From the NCBI RefSeq assembly GCF_004193775.1, contig NC_041010.1, positions 40,165,562 through 40,229,561 on the forward strand: 64,000 nucleotides of DNA, read 5' to 3'. The notes below the pieces were generated by a model. The model had not been told where the DNA came from, did not search any database, and saw only the letters and a list, made by a program, of their open reading frames with translations. This document shows positions 47,601-60,601 of the stretch, piece by piece. The DNA comes from Glycine soja (taxonomy: Eukaryota; Streptophyta; Magnoliopsida; Fabales; Fabaceae). A program made the position numbers and the translations under genes. How positions within the stretch are numbered: position 1 is the first letter of the stretch; each line of letters begins with the position of its first letter.

Positions 47601-50600
47601 ATAATCATTTTGTGATTATTATTTTGTATAGGTCGACCTTTTGTACAAATTATATCTATTTGGACAAAAAGTATAGACTATGTCATCCCCTTATATAGTT
47701 TAATTTACGCTTCTTGACACTTTTAGTAGTCTTTACTATATAAATATCTCAAATTTATATTTTTGAGTATGACCATGCATTTAACAATCTTACATTATCA
47801 AGTGAAACACAGATATCACTCGTGTAATATAGGAGGTATGAATCTCATATTTTCAAAATAATACATGTGAATGTTTGTCATAAGATTAAACATGTGTTAA
47901 TCATGTGAATATTATACGGGATTATCACATGTTATTTATGTCACACAAATTATTGTGTGACTGTTACATTAAATAAAATGTTATCATAATTACCATATCA
48001 TCTAAGATGGTCACATGTACATTAGTGTCGACTTGTATTTTTGTTGGATACATTAGTAATTAGTTTAAAGAAATTAACGTCAAAGATCAAAGTTTGAGTA
48101 TTTTAAAAATACGGGCACAAAAGCTAGTGTTTTTAAAAATTGGGAGCAAAAATCAAAATACAAAAATACTGTAGGGAAAAAAACCATTAACCCTTTAAAG
48201 TATCAAAACAGAAGGAAATTGGTAACCTTTCTGACTAAATTGACCAGAAAATAAAGTAACCTTCCCATTATTATTTTTTAGGACAAATTGAGTGAAACTA
48301 TATAATATGTAGATTAAGTTCCTCTAAAATAATAGAAAAAAATATTGAGATAATGTCGGGAAGAAACGCTAACTCCTTGTTATGTCTTGCAAGGATCTTT
48401 AGATGTTACCTATAAAGAATATAGATCTGAACCCTGATAAAGATTGTGAATGCTGAACCTTGGCACCAAAGTAATGAAGATGATGCCCTTAATAAGGTAA
48501 TTTAGAATTAAAGGAAAAATCATAATATAATGAAATAAAGTTAAGAACGATTTTTTTTTTTTTTTATCTATGAAAGGTATGTTTTTCTCTTTCCAGGAAA
48601 CACACACGGCCTTATTATAATTCAACCAGTATGCCTAATAAATTAACTAAACCATGTGTGAAACTCTGAATAATATAATTTCAACACATTGAGGGAAATG
48701 ACATCATCGGTATGGTTGAGATTGCGTTTATTCATATATTAAAGTGAAAGTACCAAATTGTTCTTTAAAATAAAGTTTATGATGAGCTGATTCTTTTATT
48801 CAAAAACAATCAAATTAATCCGAGAGAAGAAAATCTCGATGACACGTGAAAAGGACAGAGTATCTGTCATGTCATGCATGACCGAATGTGGCTGCTTCAT
48901 GAGTCAATACTAGACAGAACTAATCAATTAAAGCTATTTCAAATTCACGCCTTTATTATATATTTGAAATCGAATTTAGGGTGTGGGTGTATGTTATCAG
49001 ATGATGAAGAAATAATTGAAGAACTTGAAAAAATTGAATGTTAAATGTAATATTTTCGTATTCCCGATCTCCGAATGCACGCCCCAATTAACCTGTAAAA
49101 GCTATCAATGTTTTAGGTTAGGGATATATATATATAGTCGACATAAATAATATTCAAGCAGACCAAGATTCATTGGTAGCCAGCAAAAATGCAAGAATAT
49201 TTGAAATTAATACTTTGTGTTAAGATTCATGCATGCTTCAGACCTAAAAGAGAGGATAGAATTGGGAGATAAAATAGAACTGAAAATAGGATATGTATCC
49301 ATAGTGAGAAAAGGTGTGTGCAAAGTGATTGTTTCAATCTTCTATATAGGCTAACAAACTAGCTTAGCTTCTACCCATCTTTTAACAAATTTCTAATCAA
49401 TTTGATCTCTAATAGGTCCCCCAAACGGGAAGGGGAACAATACAAGTGTATAGGAAATCAAAGTGAATATGTAATAAAAAAAATTGTCAAAAATACTTCG
49501 CCTAAGACGAATACAATAACAAATCAAAAGTCAACGGGCAAAAAAGTTTAACCATTAAGTTGAAGCCACAACTCAAGGCTTAACTACTTAACCAAAACTA
49601 AAACTAATAGGCTTAACCACAAAAAAAAAAAAATACATAAAAAAATGAATAACAAATATTAATGCTTAACCACCATAAACTAGAAACACCAAAGCTTAAA
49701 CAACAGAAGTCAAGACATAATGTTTAGCCACTCAAGACAAAACCATAACAATATCTCAATGCTTAATCATCTATGACCGAAACTAAACACAATGCTTAAT
49801 TAATATTTTGTAAATTATTCAAACTTCTCTATAGATTTTAAGTGAAAGCAACGTGTGGTTTTAAATTTTCTTATTAAGGAAATCTGTAAAGAAATTTATG
49901 GATTATAATTTAGGATTTAAGATATTTTGAGTTTTGTCCAAATCATTGGCAATTTACAAATAAGAAACATAATATAATAAAAATAATTAAGAGAAAGTGT
50001 GTGATAAAATAAATAATGTAACAGAAAAATATAAAATAATACTATAAAAAATATTATAACTTTTCGTACGATGGTGAATTAAATATATATTATGCTGTAA
50101 CCACTGTACTAGTGCCACTGAATCCTTCCAGCATATATCGTGTCAAAATTAAATTGAACAAATAAAATTTTATTATCTGCTTCCTCAATAACGCCGGATA
50201 TAATTAATTTGAAATATATAAACCGTAAAGGTCCTCTTAACATATATGATTGAGACATAAAATAATAATGTAAATTAAAGCAGACGATGCGTGCTCCTAA
50301 TCAATACAGCGCACACAACAAATGAAATTAGAGATCGGATGATTAATTAATTATTAAACAAACTTCACATTTATTTACATGATATCAAAATCAAGTGTAT
50401 CAGAAAATCATATCCAAGATAGATTATAAGAGCACTAGGGGATGTTGGTTTTGTGAGACAAGGAGGACCTATCGCATTAATGCTGCCACATTTCCAAGTA
50501 ATCAGTGGGACTTTATAAACATTTTATAATAAGGGATTCATATCTAAAGGCAAGCCAATTAAGTGTTGAATTTTTGCATTTTTCTCTCCACATGTGGGTC

Positions 50601-51370
50601 AGGACCATTCCTTGTAGTTTCCAAGGTCCCAGTCCAGTTGTGCCAATTATATTATATTTATGCATACTGTCCATAGAGACTTCTTCCATTTTTATTTTAT
50701 TCTGAGAAAATCTTCTACCAAAGCAAAATATGGATTACATATAGATCAAAATATTTCTTAAGCATCTTAAGTAAAGATATCTAGAATTATAAGGTATCCA
50801 CAAGTTTTAATCTGTACACAGATCAATCATGCATTTTAATTATAGTGCAGGGGCAGGGGGGCTGACACATTTTTATTTTTTTTATATATATACACTCATT
50901 TTGAAATTAAAAGAGACAATATTTTTATTGTCCAAATGTTTCTATTCACAAAACCTTTTTCTTATTATTAATTGGGCATCCAAATTATTAAAGATAAAAA
51001 GAAAATCTATAACAGCAATATAGACAACACCTTGTGACAGCAAAACTCGGTATGGTTCGGTTTATAAAATAGATTAAGACAAATTGAAGCATGCATTTTT
51101 ACACATGCAGGATTTTGTGGATAATATATTCTTTATTAGAAACAAAATGAGAAATCTTAAAAGTTGACAGATTCCTAGTTTCTAGCTACATTTTATCGAT
51201 AAATCATTGGCTTCGTGATTAAACCTCTTCATTGAAATGAAGAATTATAGTGAAATCCAATATATCACATGATTAATAAAATATTCTTAATAACACATCA
51301 TTCTGTGTTGCGGTAAAGTTAAATTAGAAAAATAAAATTATAAAATATGTCAAATTATATTTTTTAAAAT
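44691..51370. other. Gene desert, first part
   Basis: AT-rich DNA without a supported gene. Visible items: a (GGCTTC)n-like stretch at about 44738-44760; a direct repeat of GGCATGATTTGAGT near 45064 and 45117; ATGGGACAGTTTTGTAG at 45430 and 45460; a T-run of about 24 at 45671-45694; a foldback-arm-like segment at about 48050-48200; degenerate 'GCTTAACCAC' repeats at about 49550-49810. Open frames up to 79 codons are not conserved. Confidence 0.5.
49550..49810. repeat. Degenerate tandem repeat with GCTTAACCAC core
   Basis: Variants of AATGCTTAACCACC / GGCTTAACTACTTAACC / TAATGTTTAGCCACTCAAGAC recur about every 30-45 bases. At least seven occurrences are seen. It is poorly conserved and non-coding. 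Confidence 0.55.
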
Positions 51371-51373
51371 TTA

Positions 51374-51470
51374 ATTACTACAAGAAAAGCGGAGTATAGC
51401 TGCGGACACTTATTACTTATTAGCGTTGGCCAACACAACTAATTAGTGTCGGTATAAGTTGATGTAAAAT
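51374..51470 (+). mobile_element. CACTA-like terminal sequence
   Basis: ATTACTACAAGAAAAGCGGA resembles the CACTACAAGAAAA ends of legume CACTA elements and is followed by TTAGCGTTGGCCAACAC and TAGTGTCGG, typical of their subterminal repeats. No transposase and no partner end recognised. Confidence 0.5.
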
Positions 51471-52050
51471 TGATTTTCATAATGTTTCATTTTATCTTCA
51501 TTAATGTAATTCAGAAAGAAAATGATAGGTATAAAAAAACATAATAAAGAAATATATTTAAGAAAGCATAATATAAATGTAATGATAGTCTGAAAAAGAA
51601 AAGAAATACAGTTAAAGAAATATATTTAAGAGATAAAATGCAATATATAAATGTGATAGATACTAGTTTTAAATAATAATTTAAGAAGTATTAATGATAC
51701 AATTAAAAAGTATGTAAACTTTTTTTTGGTGGAAAAAAGTATGTAAGCTAGCTCTTACCAAATAACACAGTCAAACTTCACATAACAAAAATTAAAAATT
51801 CACATACAAAAAATACTATGAAAGATCTCTCTCATTATATATATAGATAGATAGATTTGATTTGAACGTATATGAATATTTTTTATTCCATGCCACTGTT
51901 TTTCAAAATTTGGTAAGGTAACAATTAAAGTGATGAAAATGTAATCTTAGAGAGTTAATTAGTCTTATACTAATTCAATACATAAACTCTAATTGCCTTG
52001 ATCATGATGAGAGGTAGGCACAAGTCCCCGTGTGTGTAATACTTATACCA

Positions 52051-52115
<65 letters not shown>

Positions 52116-54548
52116 TGTGTGTGTGAAAAAAGAATTGATCGAGAATCTGATATAATATGAGATTGTGTGGATTTGAAACTTCTGGTGGTGGGAAGCTTTT
52201 GCTTAATTATATTGGCTTCTCTTACTAATGCAACCTGTCAGTGGTTTGCATGTGGCCACAAATCTACAGTAGATACCATATATTCCCTACATCTCTTTCC
52301 ACTTCCTTTTGTCTTCGTTTTCTTATTTGTTACGATACAACGTACACACGCACACAATCACCCGCTTAGCTCTATTCCTAACAAACAACAGAATCAAACC
52401 CCATCAACATACATAATCCCATGTTTCCATCCCCATTTTGCTCATCTACGAGGGTGTTTATGATGGTGTTTTCTCTCGCTCTTCCCTTTTTTGTTGTCAA
52501 GGTTATCTCTCTGTTCAAAGTTAGAGAGACTAAACTAATACATCAAAGATTAAGAAAGTTTAGTTGAATTAATTAAATAGATACATGAGTTATTTTGTAT
52601 ATTTTCCAATATCTATCTTTGACTCTCCCAAATTAAGAAACTAATACATCAAAATATAAAGATCTATTTAAGAGGCTCATTTCTTTAAACAAATATTTTT
52701 TTACACACATAATTATCTGACAACCATGCTATCATATTAGTTCCCTCTCCCTAAAATGAGACGGAGCTAGAATATATTTTTTATTGAAATTAACTAGAGG
52801 AAAATAATTAAAACTTGTGATTATAAGTGTTAAAAATAACTAATGATCTTAAATTTGATTTGTGAAAATGCAGTTTGAATAAAGACACTTATATATTATG
52901 ATTCTACTTTATTCAAATAAAATTATCTTTCATAAAAAATATCAGTGGCCTCCATGAAAGATAAATGCGACCGGCCTTGCATATAAATAATATTTTTTAT
53001 ATGATATTTAATTTATGTATTATAGTAGTAACACCGAATTTTTAGAAATTTCTCTCTCAATATATTCAACTAATTTTTTTAAAGAAAATTGTTTTTTTTC
53101 ATTTTTTTATAAAAATTATTTTTTTAAACTCTTTTACTGTATAGATGCTATTAATTGTAACTGAAAGTGTTAACATAAGCGATTGGTTTTCCCTGTTCCT
53201 CCCTCCCCTCCCATGTTTTATACAGTACGTGTGATTCCTTGTTCATTGTGAAAACATATGTTTGTTCTTTTTTATGTCTTATATATAGAACCATTCAATG
53301 CCTTGAATTATAAGCAAGTTCCGAAGGATGACCGTGAGGTTTAGCAAAATACTACTATATATTCCACAATAAGATGAATGTGTATTCTCTGTGTTATATC
53401 CTTAATTTAGAGCTATAAATCAAAACCTTGAATTATAAACAACAAGTGAAAGAGACGCAAGATTATGTTTAGTTTACCGAACTAATTTATTGATTATTAC
53501 ATTAATTATCATATATATCATCAGAAGAATATTTTTTAATGTCATCGAACATGATGACTAACAATATACGTGGCATGATTCTATTAGCAGTTTAATAAAT
53601 CGCATAAATTATTTTTTTTATGCTAGAAAGGAAAGTGCCAAGTTAGAGGAGACGAATTTGGTTTACCAGAAAGAATTATATATTGAATCACCTGTTTCAT
53701 GATTTGATTGAATTCGTTTTCCGTTAATAAATCATAGCTGAGTAGACTTCGTTTATCTTAATGCTTAGTATCACGCGCAATAGAATAATGATCCCGGCCA
53801 GTGGAAAGTATATTTACAATGCAAGCACAGCTCAAAGTAGTCTAACATAATGTTTGACAAAAAACGACTGAAGAGTTATTGTTGAAAAAATAGTCAAATT
53901 AAAAATGAGTTAAAAAGTTAAAGATTGTTACGTTGGTTATTAAATTTAAATCGTTTAATAAAATCAAAAGTTAAATTTATTAAAAATGTAAAATAAAATA
54001 AAATAATATGTTTATATGATTATAATATATGGATGGGGATCAATTTATTATGTGATAAAATCACATTTTCCACGCTGGTTGGCTAGCATCCCAAACTTCC
54101 ATATAGTGTATGTCTTTTAAGTTTTAACAGCTTCTCAGATATTTTTAGGCCAAGTCTCAGGCACCTGACCATATCGTAAGACGTTATTGGCATCGTGTCT
54201 GAGATTGAGAGCTGTAACAAAATTTGTTATATGATTGCTCATTCCAACTGTTATAAATATCCTATACATGACCTAATAAAAAAAGAGAGAATAAGTTGGA
54301 AGATAAATTTTTACTTCACCCCACTGGGATTTACTACATCCCAACTTGAAGATTCAACCCTTGGAAATGGAGCTTGATGATTCAATAGTATCATATCATC
54401 CTCCATCATCATTTCTTACTTACCCATTAGCTTGTAATTTTTTCATGTGTTTGATAAATTCATTGTAGTTAGGATTAGATGAACTTTATAAAATTGCTTT
54501 TTATAAGAATCTTTTTTGTTGAATATAGTTCTTTATTATTGGAGTAAT
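51471..54548. other. Gene desert, second part
   Basis: It contains an (AT)n run and one short frame at 52167-52241 (DLKLLVVGSFCLIILASLTN, ATCQ) that looks like a secretory signal peptide but begins with GTG, not ATG. It could be a decayed first exon. No other gene seen. Confidence 0.45.
52052..52112. repeat. (TA)n microsatellite, about 60 bp
   Basis: A pure TA run followed by (GT)n. Confidence 0.95.
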
Positions 54549-55182
54549 TTTCACTTTATTTTTAATAAGTCACCAAAAACATGTAACCAAGAGAAGAATT
54601 AACAATCAGTAAGCAATTCCTCCCTCTATTCTAAAATATAAGTTGGTTTAGAGAAAAAAAAATATTCTAAAATATAAGTTTTATAAAATTAATACTACAT
54701 TAAATATTTTTTTCTAAAATTACCCTCAATCAATATTTCATACATTAATAGGACATTCTTTTTTTATTCTTCTGAATTCTTTTGCCTAAGTCACTAGTAT
54801 TTAGTCATATACTTATATCATTGATTAATTCTAAAAATAAATCACTTATTTTTTCACAAGTAGCATAATATACAATGGAGTTAATGGAGTTAGTTGAAGT
54901 GAAAATATCTTAGTCCATTAAGTTTGTATATGAATTTGTTATTATTAATGAGAATTATATGTCTTGAGAGTAAATAAGTAGAAGTACCATTTAATTAGAG
55001 ATAAAATTATATATTAAAAAATCATTGATATTTTTTTTTATAAAATTCAACAAATTAATTATTTTTCTTAATATATATGTAACAACTTTAAACAATTTAT
55101 ATTTTAGAATGGAAGGAGTATATATAAGTTGATTGTTAATTCTTCTTTTGGTTACATGTTTTTGGTGAGAGAAAATAAAGGA
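54549..55182. mobile_element. Large foldback element with nested MITE-like ends, about 630 bp
   Basis: The outer arms 54571-54609 (CACCAAAAACATGTAACCAA then GAGAAGAATTAACAATCAG) and 55130-55168 are reverse complements with two mismatches in 39 bases. Just inside them are Stowaway-like ends, CCTCCCTCTATTCTAAAATA at 54619 and TATTTTAGAATGGAAGGAGT at about 55100-55119. The inverted symmetry continues between the two arm pairs. The interior is non-coding and AT-rich. Confidence 0.75.
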
Positions 55183-58100
55183 AGAAAAGTTGTGAGCCAT
55201 CATATATAGAAATCCGTTATCATTGTAGCAACGACCGTATGACACCATCGCCCAAGTTGTCAACGTCAACATCTCTATCCAAACCTATATCCTCCAACTG
55301 TAAGGAGGGAGAAGGGAATAGGATGTGAGGAAGAATGGGGTGAGAAGAGAGGTTGCCAATGGTAAAAAGGTCTTATAAGTGATGACTAGATGGTCTAACC
55401 TTCACTTACTAGCAATGACCTAAGTGATTGGTGTTTAAGTATACAAACTTCAATAACAAGAAAGTACAAGAGGCTTTTGGATTAATGCTCAAACCAAAAC
55501 CCAAAGAGGAAGTGTGATTTTATCTATAACTATTAATAAAGATAATTAACCTATTTAATGTACATATTTTTTATATTCTTAAATTATCCTTTAATATATA
55601 TAATTATTTTTATTTCTTTCATGAACTTTAAAGATGTAATTATTATCGCTCCCCCTAAAAAAATGTTACCATTACTTTTTTTAATTATTTTTTCTTGTTC
55701 TTTTTGAAAAATAAGGATAGAGGCACAAAGTGCCTCTTTTTCAACCTGTAATAAATAATGTTATTTTAAAAGTTATTCATTAACGATAGCTAGTCGTTGC
55801 TATCAGTCTCAATATACTATTGTTAATCGTTTACCACTAATTAATTTGTTGTAATGGCATGTTTAATGATTATATTAATAATATAATAATTACTTAAATA
55901 AAAAATTGGTCTTTATATTTTATTCAACCCATAATTTTGGATCTCTTATTTTAAAATAAAGATATTTGATTTCTTATTTTAAAAAATTCATAGTTTTGAA
56001 TTAATTTTTAATTTTTCCTACATTTTTTAATATTTTAATTAATTAATTAATTCATTTATTGATGGTTCCTTAAATGAATATGTTTGGTTTAACTTTCAAT
56101 TGAACTAAAATAAAAGAAATAAAATTAAAAATTTGACCAAAATTATAATTTTTTTTTAAATAGAGTATACAAATATCTCTATTTTAAAATGCCAGAACTA
56201 AAATAGAAATGCCAAAATTGTATTTAGTTAATTTTATAATAATAATGCTCATATAATTATATTAGTAGTATAAGACGTTATAAATACTAATAGTACATTA
56301 AATGTTAGTGTGCATTATATTAGTTTAATTTTGTTAGGCAAATGCTATATTATTAATGGAGAGAATTCCAATGCTTAATTTTTTTTTGGTTAATAAATAA
56401 TTTTTTTAACAATTTTACTTTTTAAAGTATTTTTTTAATTTTTTTCCTTTATTTATTTAAATATTATTATTTATTCAAACTTAATTAATTGATAGTCCTA
56501 CAAGACTGGTACGAGTTTGTTTCTGTTAAGCAAGTCCACACAGTAATCCTAAAAGATTGAAGCAAGATTGTCTTCCTTGAAATATAATTATAATTTAGAC
56601 ATAAAAAACTAATATCATTCTTGTAACGGTCTGTGTTTTAAAAATAACGTGACAAAACATTTTATATATTGACGTAATTATAGGAACCTAAACTGTAGCT
56701 GGTAAACGTTCACTAAACAGAAAATTAAAAATTGCGTTTGTTGACTTTGGCTGGCTTTTCAATTGAAGCCAAAGATAAATTTTCGTTCGTCAAATTGTTT
56801 ACGCAATTCAATACATAGTATATCTAATAGGGTTTGATCCATGTTAAATAATGACTTTTGTTGCCAAAACTGATTTTTTTTAGCCACAAAATTTTAAGGT
56901 AAAAGGATCTCCACTCTTCCTTTTTAATTAATTTCGGATTATATTATTAACCTTAACGACAAAAAAGTATACAGTATTAATTATGAAATTTTCTTTTAAC
57001 AAAAAGTTTTTCAAGTTACTATAATTAGGCTAGTATAAAGAAATTTTAGTAACTTACCAGAGAAGGCTGAGATGATAAGTTCACATATTAATTAGCAGTT
57101 ACTATTATACTTAAAAAAAAATATCTGAACGTGATTGTAAAGAAAATTTTCAATATTTGAATGAGGTGAGGCCCCAGGTCCCTAAATAGATAGGTTTAGT
57201 TCAAACCAATTGTCAACATTTTCAAGTCACAACTGATTATTCTAAGTGGATGCAGCAATGCACGATAAAAAAAAAAAACTAAATTAAATAATTAAGCAGT
57301 GCCTTTTAGGTCAGCAATTCCATCAGCCCCCAAGAAGATTAGAAGAAGAGAGGAAGAATGAAAAGGTAATTAGAGAAAGTAAAGAGAAAAAAAAAGGGAA
57401 GGGAAGCAGATCCCCAAATAACGTAAAGCAACAAAATCCTATTTTCTCTTTAACTATAACACTTTGTAAATATTTATAAATATGTCATCCGCTTAAGAAA
57501 CAAATAACATACTTTTGGTGGGGTTAGTGGGGTTTCTTGTAATTTGCATGGGTTCACATGTCTGGCTAACAAATTAGAGGATATTCTAACTTTCCACCAC
57601 ACAAACAACTCATAAAATATGACCCACAAACCATGCGTGAAACAGTTCAGTTTGATCATTTGGTATCTCTAACAATTAATTATAACCCCATTATTATTAT
57701 AATCATATATTTGGTATCTCATGTTGTATACTAATTATTTGTTGACTTATATATAATTGTTTGAGCTATCTCAATCTTTACTTATGTCTCCCTTCTTATT
57801 AGTTAAGCAACTTTTAGATTTAGATCAAGATAAAATAAATTTGTGGATTCTAATTAATTTACTCGATCAAAAATTAATTATTTTTTTAAAACTTAAAAAA
57901 TGGTAAATATTTTTGGGATTTGCAATTCATACATGATTTGGTCTCAGATTAACATTTTAAATAATATTACTAAATTTGATTTATTACTTTCCCTTCTTAA
58001 CAAGTTACTTATATGGAATTTTACAGCTGGTGCTTTTCAGGTCAGGCCCTTTAGGGTACTATCAGCTGAGACAAATTGACCGAGAACTAGGAAACCACAT

Positions 58101-58885
58101 GCAGAGTGGAACCTACTTAACTCTTTGTTATCTTTTTTTTTTTATATTTTTTTCTTGGTACACAAAGCTTTGTAATTAATCTACTTTGATCAGTGTAATC
58201 AAAATAATCTTATATAAAAAGTACCCTAAGTAGAGAAGAATCAAAGACAATTAATTAATAATCTACATGCCACTTTAGAAGGCTATATATGCTGATTGCT
58301 GTGAGACTGAGAAGTGCCAACCTCATCATCATCACCATCCTCGGCATATATAGCGTAGCATACACTAACCAATTTTTTTAATAGAAAGAAAGTTTGAGCA
58401 AACATCTACAAAATGAGAGCTTATATTATATGGACAATAAACAATGATGTAAAATAAATATTAAAAAAATAGCATATATTATTTGCAGCCAACCTTGTGG
58501 CGCGTGGCTGCATAGAGTCTTCCAGTACAGCTTATTTAACATTTTAAATGTGAGACAATCGCTTTCAGAGATAGTCTCTAAAATCCGTATATAACAAATG
58601 GGCAAAAATTTAATTAAAAAAAATGTAATCATTATTGTCTCAAAAAAAATAATGAAGTTATTAAAGGGTAGAGAAGGAGAGAGATAAGGAGCATAGAATC
58701 TAGGCGTATATATATAACTTAACATTGAAATGTATACACAATCTGATCCAGCGATGCAATTATTCCTGGGTTTTGCTAGAAGCTTAAAAGAGAGAGAGCA
58801 TAGGAGATCTCTGATTTCCAAGCCAGAAAATTAAGTGGAAGCAGTTCTTCCGGGATTTGCCAAAAAGCTAATTACCACAACCTAT

Positions 58886-58887
<2 letters not shown>
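55183..58887. other. Spacer and upstream region of the SPEAR/TIE gene
   Basis: AT-rich, no supported gene. The stretch at 55230-55470 is less AT-rich but has no conserved frame. The last few hundred bases before 58888 should contain the promoter of the SPEAR/TIE gene. Confidence 0.5.

Positions 58888-58921
<34 letters not shown>
58888..58921 (+). repeat. (TC)n tract in the SPEAR/TIE leader
   Basis: About 17 TC units ending 26 bases before the ATG, thus probably within the 5' UTR. On the opposite strand it is a GAGA-type motif of the kind bound by plant BBR/BPC factors; that role is inference. Confidence 0.85.
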
Positions 58922-58929
<8 letters not shown>

Positions 58930-58947
58930 TCAAGACAAGAGAAAGTC

Positions 58948-60601
58948 ATGGATAGTAGTTATTTTGGAGAGCCAAACATGGGAAATGAAAGAGTAAGTGG
59001 TTCTTCTTCGTCTTCTTCAAGAAAAGGGAAGAAGAATAATCAAGACAAGCCAAAGCAACCCCAAAGAGGATTAGGTGTTGCTCAATTGGAGAAAATCAGA
59101 TTACATGGTCAAATGGCTTGTGGTGGCTATCACCCTCCATACCCATCTAACTTTAACAATGTAAGACCTCTTCTTTTCTCTGAAAAGCTATCTATATTTT
59201 TGGCTTGGATTTTGGTACTAAATCCTGATCAACAACATGCAGGAAGATCCAAGGGTGCAAACACCCTATTTATCAGTACCATCATCCTCATCTTTTTCTT
59301 ACTCATCCTCATCTACATCTTACTCACCTTCATATGGCTTCCAACCCAACATTGTGGTATGTGTAGTTTTGGCTTTTCTTCAACCGATCTCAATTGATTT
59401 TACACTTCTACAGGCATATATATATACTATAGCTTTATTTTGTACCATATATGTTTAACTTATTCGTTTCAATTTTTTGTGATGAGTACTGAACATGTTC
59501 CACACATATATTTTCATAATTGTCAGTAACTATGACTTAAAACAATATATGCAAGTGGGCTTAAATTGTCCCCAAAGCAATTCAAGGTGGTTTATTTTTC
59601 TAACCCTTGTTTTTTTTTAATTAGGAAATGATTGACATGATATTTATCTTCTTATTAATGAAAAAGTTTATATATATAGCATAGCCCTAGCAATCTTCTT
59701 TTTGAATCTGGATTAATTGTCTCCTATTTGTTGGGTTGAATTTGAAAGTGCAAGGGTAGTACTAATTAACCCTAGGAGAAAAAGGGATGGACGGGGTGTT
59801 CTGCTAATTGAAAAGTATTTGAGTTAAATATAAAGTGATTAAAAGAGCCAAAAAATGTCATTCAAATCATGTTTGTCGTTTTAGTTTTGCTAATTAGTTC
59901 TCACATCTAATGTTGCAAAAACGTACAAGTAATAATTCTCGTGTTTCATAACATGTCCATGTGAGTGTAGTAATATAAACATATATATTTTTTTATGGCA
60001 AGAGTGGGTTTGGATCGTGGATCTTGAAATTGGACAATACTGTTTGCTTGTGCAGATGTCCCTACCCGAATATGAAAGAACAAACATTGGATATGGAGAT
60101 TCACAGCCAACAAATATTGCAAGGTACTTAAAATCTTCCAGCCCTATTAGATCCTTTCTCATTATATATGAGCAAAGAGCAATATATGTGTTTATACATA
60201 CTGGTTGGATTTTTGTTCTTCTCATTTTGTTCCATAATTCTTTGTCAAGAAGAATTTCTAGGCTAATATATATCTTTAATTGTTTGTTGCAAACCAGATG
60301 GGAACATTCCACTGCTCAAACTAGACCTTTACTTAACCTATATGTAAGGATTTCTTTTCAATTTGTATAAATCTCATTTGACATTCTACACAGAAAGCAT
60401 ATATTTGCCACCCAATATAATTAATCCATCTGTAAATTGAAAATGACCTTCATTATATATGTTGGTTTCTATAATTATATATAGGACTCACAACACATAG
60501 ATACCAAGAAGTATATAAGTGGTTCCGGTGGTGCAAGCAGTCAGAACTCTGAATCAAGTGACACTCAAGAACCAGATTTGGAGCTAAGACTTTCTCTTTA
60601 A
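58948..60601 (+). CDS. SPEAR/TIE-type EAR-motif transcriptional adaptor, 5 exons, complete
   Basis: Small nuclear adaptor that bridges TCP transcription factors to TOPLESS co-repressors; relatives are TIE1-TIE4/SPEAR and SPOROCYTELESS/NOZZLE. Exons 58948-59160, 59243-59356, 60056-60123, 60298-60343 and 60485-60601 join by GT-AG introns to 185 residues. A Ser-rich basic N-terminus (SSSSSSRKGKKNNQDKPKQ, about 19-37) is followed by the family signature RGLGVAQLEKIRLHGQM at about 40-56. The middle is Ser/Tyr-rich (exon 2). The last exon ends in DLELRLSL, a C-terminal LxLxL EAR motif. The ATG at 58948 lies 26 bases after a TC repeat and precedes the conserved part closely, so the start is secure. 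TIE1-like is the best guess within the family; the exact paralogue is not certain. Confidence 0.92.

Noticed and set aside
58426..58821. 131-codon minus-strand frame upstream of the SPEAR/TIE gene
   Set aside because: No family motif, and it lies in the presumed promoter of a gene on the other strand; chance frame.
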